From NCBI GenBank assembly GCA_900557285.1, contig USSJ01000052.1, positions 1 to 7,815 on the forward strand: a stretch of DNA of 7,815 nt. Reading direction: 5' to 3'. This DNA is from an uncultured Clostridia bacterium (GTDB taxonomy: Bacteria > Bacillota > Clostridia > Christensenellales > Borkfalkiaceae). The notes under the pieces are model-generated. The model was given only the letters and a program-made list of their open reading frames with translations. It did no database searches and had not been told where the DNA came from. A program made the position numbers and the translations under genes. Below, in pieces: positions 5,523 to 7,815 of the stretch (position 1 is the first letter of the stretch; each line of letters starts with the position of its first letter).

Positions 5523-6212
5523 TTATTCAAAATCCCCGTGAGTAAACGCAGGTTCCGCACCGGTGTAAATGGAAAATTCCCGATCCAAATCAAAGTCATC
5601 GGCACTGTCAAATGCGGCCAGTTTGGAAATGGAAACCTCGTAAGCGGTCATCGTTTTTACTTCATATTCCGAAATTTTCTTTTGGTATTCGCGGCTCTGA
5701 ATGCGTCCCGAAAGAGCGATCTTATCCCCCACCTGCAAATTTTTCACAAAGCGGGCGTTTCTGCCCCAGGCTATACAGGGAATGTAATCGGATTTATTGT
5801 AAGCCCTGTCCACGGCGACAAGAAGGTCGGCGATCTCAAACGGCGTTGTACGGTAAACGGGCGGTTTGCAGATATATCCGCTGAGCACAATGCTGTTCGG
5901 ATTTTTGGAAGGCGGCACATCCACGGGTTCCCGCACAAAAACGGTCAGCATCAGGCGAGACTTCCCGTTTTCGATTTTATTGTAAGAACGGAACTGTCCC
6001 ATCGCGCAGAGCGTGGAACCGATCTTCAGATCCTGTTCGGAGATCAGACGTTCGGATACGGTCACGGGCAAAATATCCGCCTGTCCCGAAAGCCGCATCA
6101 CTTTGACATACAATTCGTAAAAACCTTCGCCATACACTTCATGGGAAAACGTCGCTTCGCTGACGATTTCGCCTTTGATAAATACCTTGTTGTTCTTCTC
6201 TGTGCCGTTCAT
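5523..6212 (-). CDS. Single-stranded DNA-binding protein-like, two OB folds
   Basis: A 229-aa protein starting at ATG 6212 with GGAGGT (6226-6221) 8 nt upstream. Residues about 8-98 form a first OB-like beta-rich segment. Residues about 107-200 form a second, clearer SSB fold: SIVLSGYICKPP, then IADLLVAVDRAYNKSDYIPCIAWG, then LQVGDKIALSGRIQSREY, which matches the core strands of the SSB family. SSB proteins coat single-stranded DNA in replication and repair. The usual single-OB SSB is about 150-180 aa with an acidic tip such as DDDIPF. This one has two OB units and ends GDFE after a modestly acidic stretch (DSADDFDLDRE), so the partner-binding tip is atypical. It may be a second, specialised SSB rather than the main one. 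It lies 42 nt after the deacetylase gene and is probably co-transcribed. Confidence 0.75.
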   Translation of the reverse strand: MNGTEKNNKVFIKGEIVSEATFSHEVYGEGFYELYVKVMRLSGQADILPVTVSERLISEQDLKIGSTLCAMGQFRSYNKIENGKSRLMLTVFVREPVDVPPSKNPNSIVLSGYICKPPVYRTTPFEIADLLVAVDRAYNKSDYIPCIAWGRNARFVKNLQVGDKIALSGRIQSREYQKKISEYEVKTMTAYEVSISKLAAFDSADDFDLDREFSIYTGAEPAFTHGDFE

Positions 6213-6254
6213 AAAAAAGTACCTCCAGAATATCCTATCGCGTTTCGGTGTTTT

Positions 6255-7022
6255 TCAGGACGCGCTGTGCTGCCTGCCGTTCGCGTCAACGGTAAAATGA
6301 TCGCGGTAAATGAGTTCCCCTGCCGGAACAAATTCATAACCGCTGTTTTGCAATGTCGCCAGTACGGCGGGCAATGCTTCGGCTGTATGTAAACCGTTGT
6401 TGTGACACAATATGATACTGCCGCTCTTTGCCTTCCCCACTATGCGCAATGTGATCTCCGACGCAGACAGATCTTTCCAATCCAGACTGTCCACATCCCA
6501 CTGAATCGTATAAAGTCCCATATCTCTTGCCGTTTCGATCAGAAGATCGTCGTAATCCCCGTAAGGCGCACGGAAAACCTCCACCGGTTTTCCGGTTACC
6601 GCCGTAATCGCTTCCGAAGAAGTCTGCAATTCACGGCGGATATCCGCTTCCGACAATTTTGACATATACGAATGCGTAGAACTGTGCGTGCCGATCTCAT
6701 GCCCCGCCTCATCAATTTTTTTGACGTATTCGGGGTACTTTTCCGCCCAGAATTCCACCATAAAAAATGTGGCGCGTACATTTGCTTTTGCCAGCGCATC
6801 CAGGATCGCATCCGTATGATCGGTACCCCAGGCGCAATCAAAAGAAATGGCAACTTTTTTATCTTCCCGTTCCACACTGTAGATGGGGAGTTTGCGGACC
6901 GTCCCGCCCGTAAAAAGCGCATAAGCGCCCGTCGCCTGTACCAACAAGACCAACGCCAGCATCACCGCCGCAAACCCAACCGCCGCAGCCGCACGCCGCG
7001 CATGTACAATACCGATCTTCAT
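6255..7022 (-). CDS. PdaB-like polysaccharide deacetylase (NodB homology domain)
   Basis: A 255-aa protein from ATG 7022, with GGTGGAG just upstream. Residues 11-32 form a membrane anchor or uncleaved signal, placing the enzyme outside the membrane. The NodB domain (about 56-240) has all five motifs: SFDCAWGTD (60-68), HSSTH (113-117, metal-binding His), RAPYG (151-155), DVDSLDW (176-182) and ILCHNN (204-209). The first motif has FDCAWG in place of the classical FDDG, as in PdaB-type proteins; D62 is the likely base and D68 may replace the second Asp. Known PdaB is about 254 aa, acts in sporulation and removes acetyl groups from wall glycans; the substrate here is not shown. It leads a probable operon with the SSB-like gene. 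Confidence 0.85.
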   Translation of the reverse strand: MKIGIVHARRAAAAVGFAAVMLALVLLVQATGAYALFTGGTVRKLPIYSVEREDKKVAISFDCAWGTDHTDAILDALAKANVRATFFMVEFWAEKYPEYVKKIDEAGHEIGTHSSTHSYMSKLSEADIRRELQTSSEAITAVTGKPVEVFRAPYGDYDDLLIETARDMGLYTIQWDVDSLDWKDLSASEITLRIVGKAKSGSIILCHNNGLHTAEALPAVLATLQNSGYEFVPAGELIYRDHFTVDANGRQHSAS

Positions 7023-7039
7023 TTCTCCACCTGATTATA

Positions 7040-7352
7040 CTATCCGCACGCATAAAAAATTTGACAAACAATGACGAAAAAACACTGAGATTGACGTTTT
7101 TGCTTTTTCTCATTCTTTCACATGCGCCGATTTTTTTATTCTATCTATATTCCGCTCTTTCGGGATTTATTCCAGCCCCCGTTCCGCGAACATCGGTTCC
7201 GTCCAACGCTCCGACGGCGCCGCCAAGTTCTTGCCCGCAAAAATTCCGATCAAACGCCCTGCGCGGCGACCTGCCGCAAAACGGGCGTTCGGCACGCGCC
7301 TCCCCCTGCACCGCGACTTACCGCCTCTGAAAATCCGATTCGGACCGTCCGC
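7040..7352. other. GC-rich intergenic stretch without a credible gene
   Basis: No frame here has a convincing start. A nested hairpin is visible: AACGCCC/GGGCGTT (7253-7259, 7283-7289) enclosing GCGGC/GCCGC (7263-7267, 7273-7277). A minus-strand 42-codon frame (GTG 7295 to TAA 7167) has GGGGGAGG upstream but only 3 nt of spacing, and its peptide resembles no family. A minus-strand TATAAT (7039-7034) is too close to the deacetylase start to leave room for its ribosome binding site. The stretch might be a decayed gene or a dispersed structured repeat. Confidence 0.4.
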
Positions 7353-7397
7353 GGCAAAGGGCGTCAGCGCAAACAATTTGCGCTGACGCCCTTTGCC
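7353..7397. repeat. Perfect 21-bp inverted repeat (hairpin)
   Basis: GGCAAAGGGCGTCAGCGCAAA and its complement enclose CAA (arms 7353-7373 and 7377-7397). Neither strand has a T tract after the stem (GCCTGACATG on plus, GCCGCGGACG on minus). It is therefore a poor intrinsic terminator and may instead stabilise the RNA 3' end or be a REP-like element. Confidence 0.6.
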
Positions 7398-7407
7398 TGA
7401 CATGAAA

Positions 7408-7451
7408 ATAACGCCGCCCCCTTCGCTAAACAGCGAAGGGGGCGGCGTTAT
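7408..7451 (-). terminator. Intrinsic terminator of the topoisomerase gene
   Basis: A perfect 20-bp stem (7408-7427 with 7432-7451) around AAAC, with a GC core. On the minus strand it ends GTTATTTTCATG, a moderate T tail, about 50 nt after the stop at 7502. The plus-strand tail (TATCAAAC) is not terminator-like. Confidence 0.65.
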
Positions 7452-7501
7452 CAAACATTCTCAATGGAACATATGGATCGAACGCGTAAAACGAGAAACG
7501 A

Positions 7502-7815
7502 TCAATCGTCCGAAAGATACTTCATCGACCAGAAAGCAACCGCTTTGCAGTTCTTTTTGTATTTGATATTCTTGCCCTTTGTCGTGCGGTCTTCGATGGT
7601 GATATTCTCCTCGGTATCCGCCTGGAACAGAGTGTTATCGTCCATAAGGACCGCAAACTTATAGGGATTGGTCACATAATCGGAATAAATGACTTTACGT
7701 TTTCCGCCGAGGTCGACGATCTTCACGCCCTTGCGGTAGCGAGCCATCGGATCGATCTGCGATGCGATCACTTTCTTGATCGTATTGCCGTCGGTTGCAA
7801 TGATGATCTCGCCTT
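7502..7815 (-). CDS. C-terminal end of a GyrA/ParC-type topoisomerase subunit A (runs off right edge)
   Basis: The frame is open to the right edge and gives 104 C-terminal residues ending SDD. Visible repeats such as GEIIIATDGNTIKK, MARYRKGVKIVDLGG, YKFAVLMDDNTLFQ and DRTTKGKNIKYKK have the strand pattern and spacing of the six-bladed beta-pinwheel at the C-terminus of DNA gyrase A and topoisomerase IV A, which wraps DNA. DRTTKGKNIK resembles a degenerate GyrA-box-like loop; a proper QRRGGKG box is not in this piece. The catalytic Tyr and the winged helix lie outside the window, so gyrase cannot be told from topoisomerase IV and the call rests on blade pattern alone. An internal GTG at 7771 is not a start, since the frame continues upstream in family-like sequence. 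Confidence 0.6.
   Translation of the reverse strand, partial: GEIIIATDGNTIKKVIASQIDPMARYRKGVKIVDLGGKRKVIYSDYVTNPYKFAVLMDDNTLFQADTEENITIEDRTTKGKNIKYKKNCKAVAFWSMKYLSDD

Noticed and set aside
7034..7039. Minus-strand TATAAT before the deacetylase gene as its promoter
   Set aside because: Transcription would start about 5 nt before the ATG, cutting off the GGTGGAG site; the possible -35 TTGTCA is 22 bp away.
7061..7330. Plus-strand 89-aa frame with a hydrophobic start
   Set aside because: TTG start without a ribosome binding site and Pro/Ser/Arg-rich composition typical of chance frames in GC-rich DNA.

Overview
The window looks like a mid-GC Bacillota genome, most likely a Clostridia-type, possibly spore-forming anaerobe. 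The support is strong AGGAGG-type ribosome binding sites, GTG starts, intrinsic terminators with long perfect stems, a PdaB-type polysaccharide deacetylase, and a clostridial-style two-OB single-stranded-DNA-binding protein. The lineage is an inference from gene content and style; there is no rRNA or marker gene to fix it.

Left part (1-2340). The minus strand carries a phage-like pair. The first is the N-terminus of a terminase large subunit running off the left edge, with a GTG start, an ideal RBS and an intact Walker A. The second is a sigma-70-region-4/ArpU-like regulator (1312-1986), perhaps preceded by a coupled 65-aa ORF. Between them, on the plus strand, lies a small secreted and membrane-anchored protein with SH3-like segments (579-1274). 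The divergent terminase/SH3 intergenic region holds two clear -10 boxes and two dyads. The convergent end near 1275-1311 has no visible terminator; the first plus-strand terminator lies about 1 kb further on (2259-2286).

Middle part (2340-5520). A TCGACA-17-TATAAT promoter drives a roughly 250-nt GC-rich leader with several mutually exclusive stems. The leader precedes an 873-aa surface protein: signal peptide, beta-propeller-like repeats, SH3-like segments and a C-terminal membrane anchor. It is an enlarged version of the 231-aa protein upstream. Two very long perfect hairpins (5380-5423 and 5460-5503) separate it from the convergent minus-strand operon.

Right part (5520-7815). A minus-strand pair, PdaB-like deacetylase then SSB-like protein, is probably co-transcribed (42-nt gap) and ends at the 5460-5503 hairpin. 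A 479-nt stretch without a credible gene follows, GC-rich and full of perfect hairpins. The right edge holds the C-terminal end of what looks like a GyrA/ParC-type topoisomerase beta-pinwheel domain, ending at the hairpin at 7408-7451.

No tRNA, rRNA, CRISPR array or insertion sequence was seen. The most interesting items are the paired surface proteins (one small, one large) with the unexplained structured leader, and the phage-type genes beside them.
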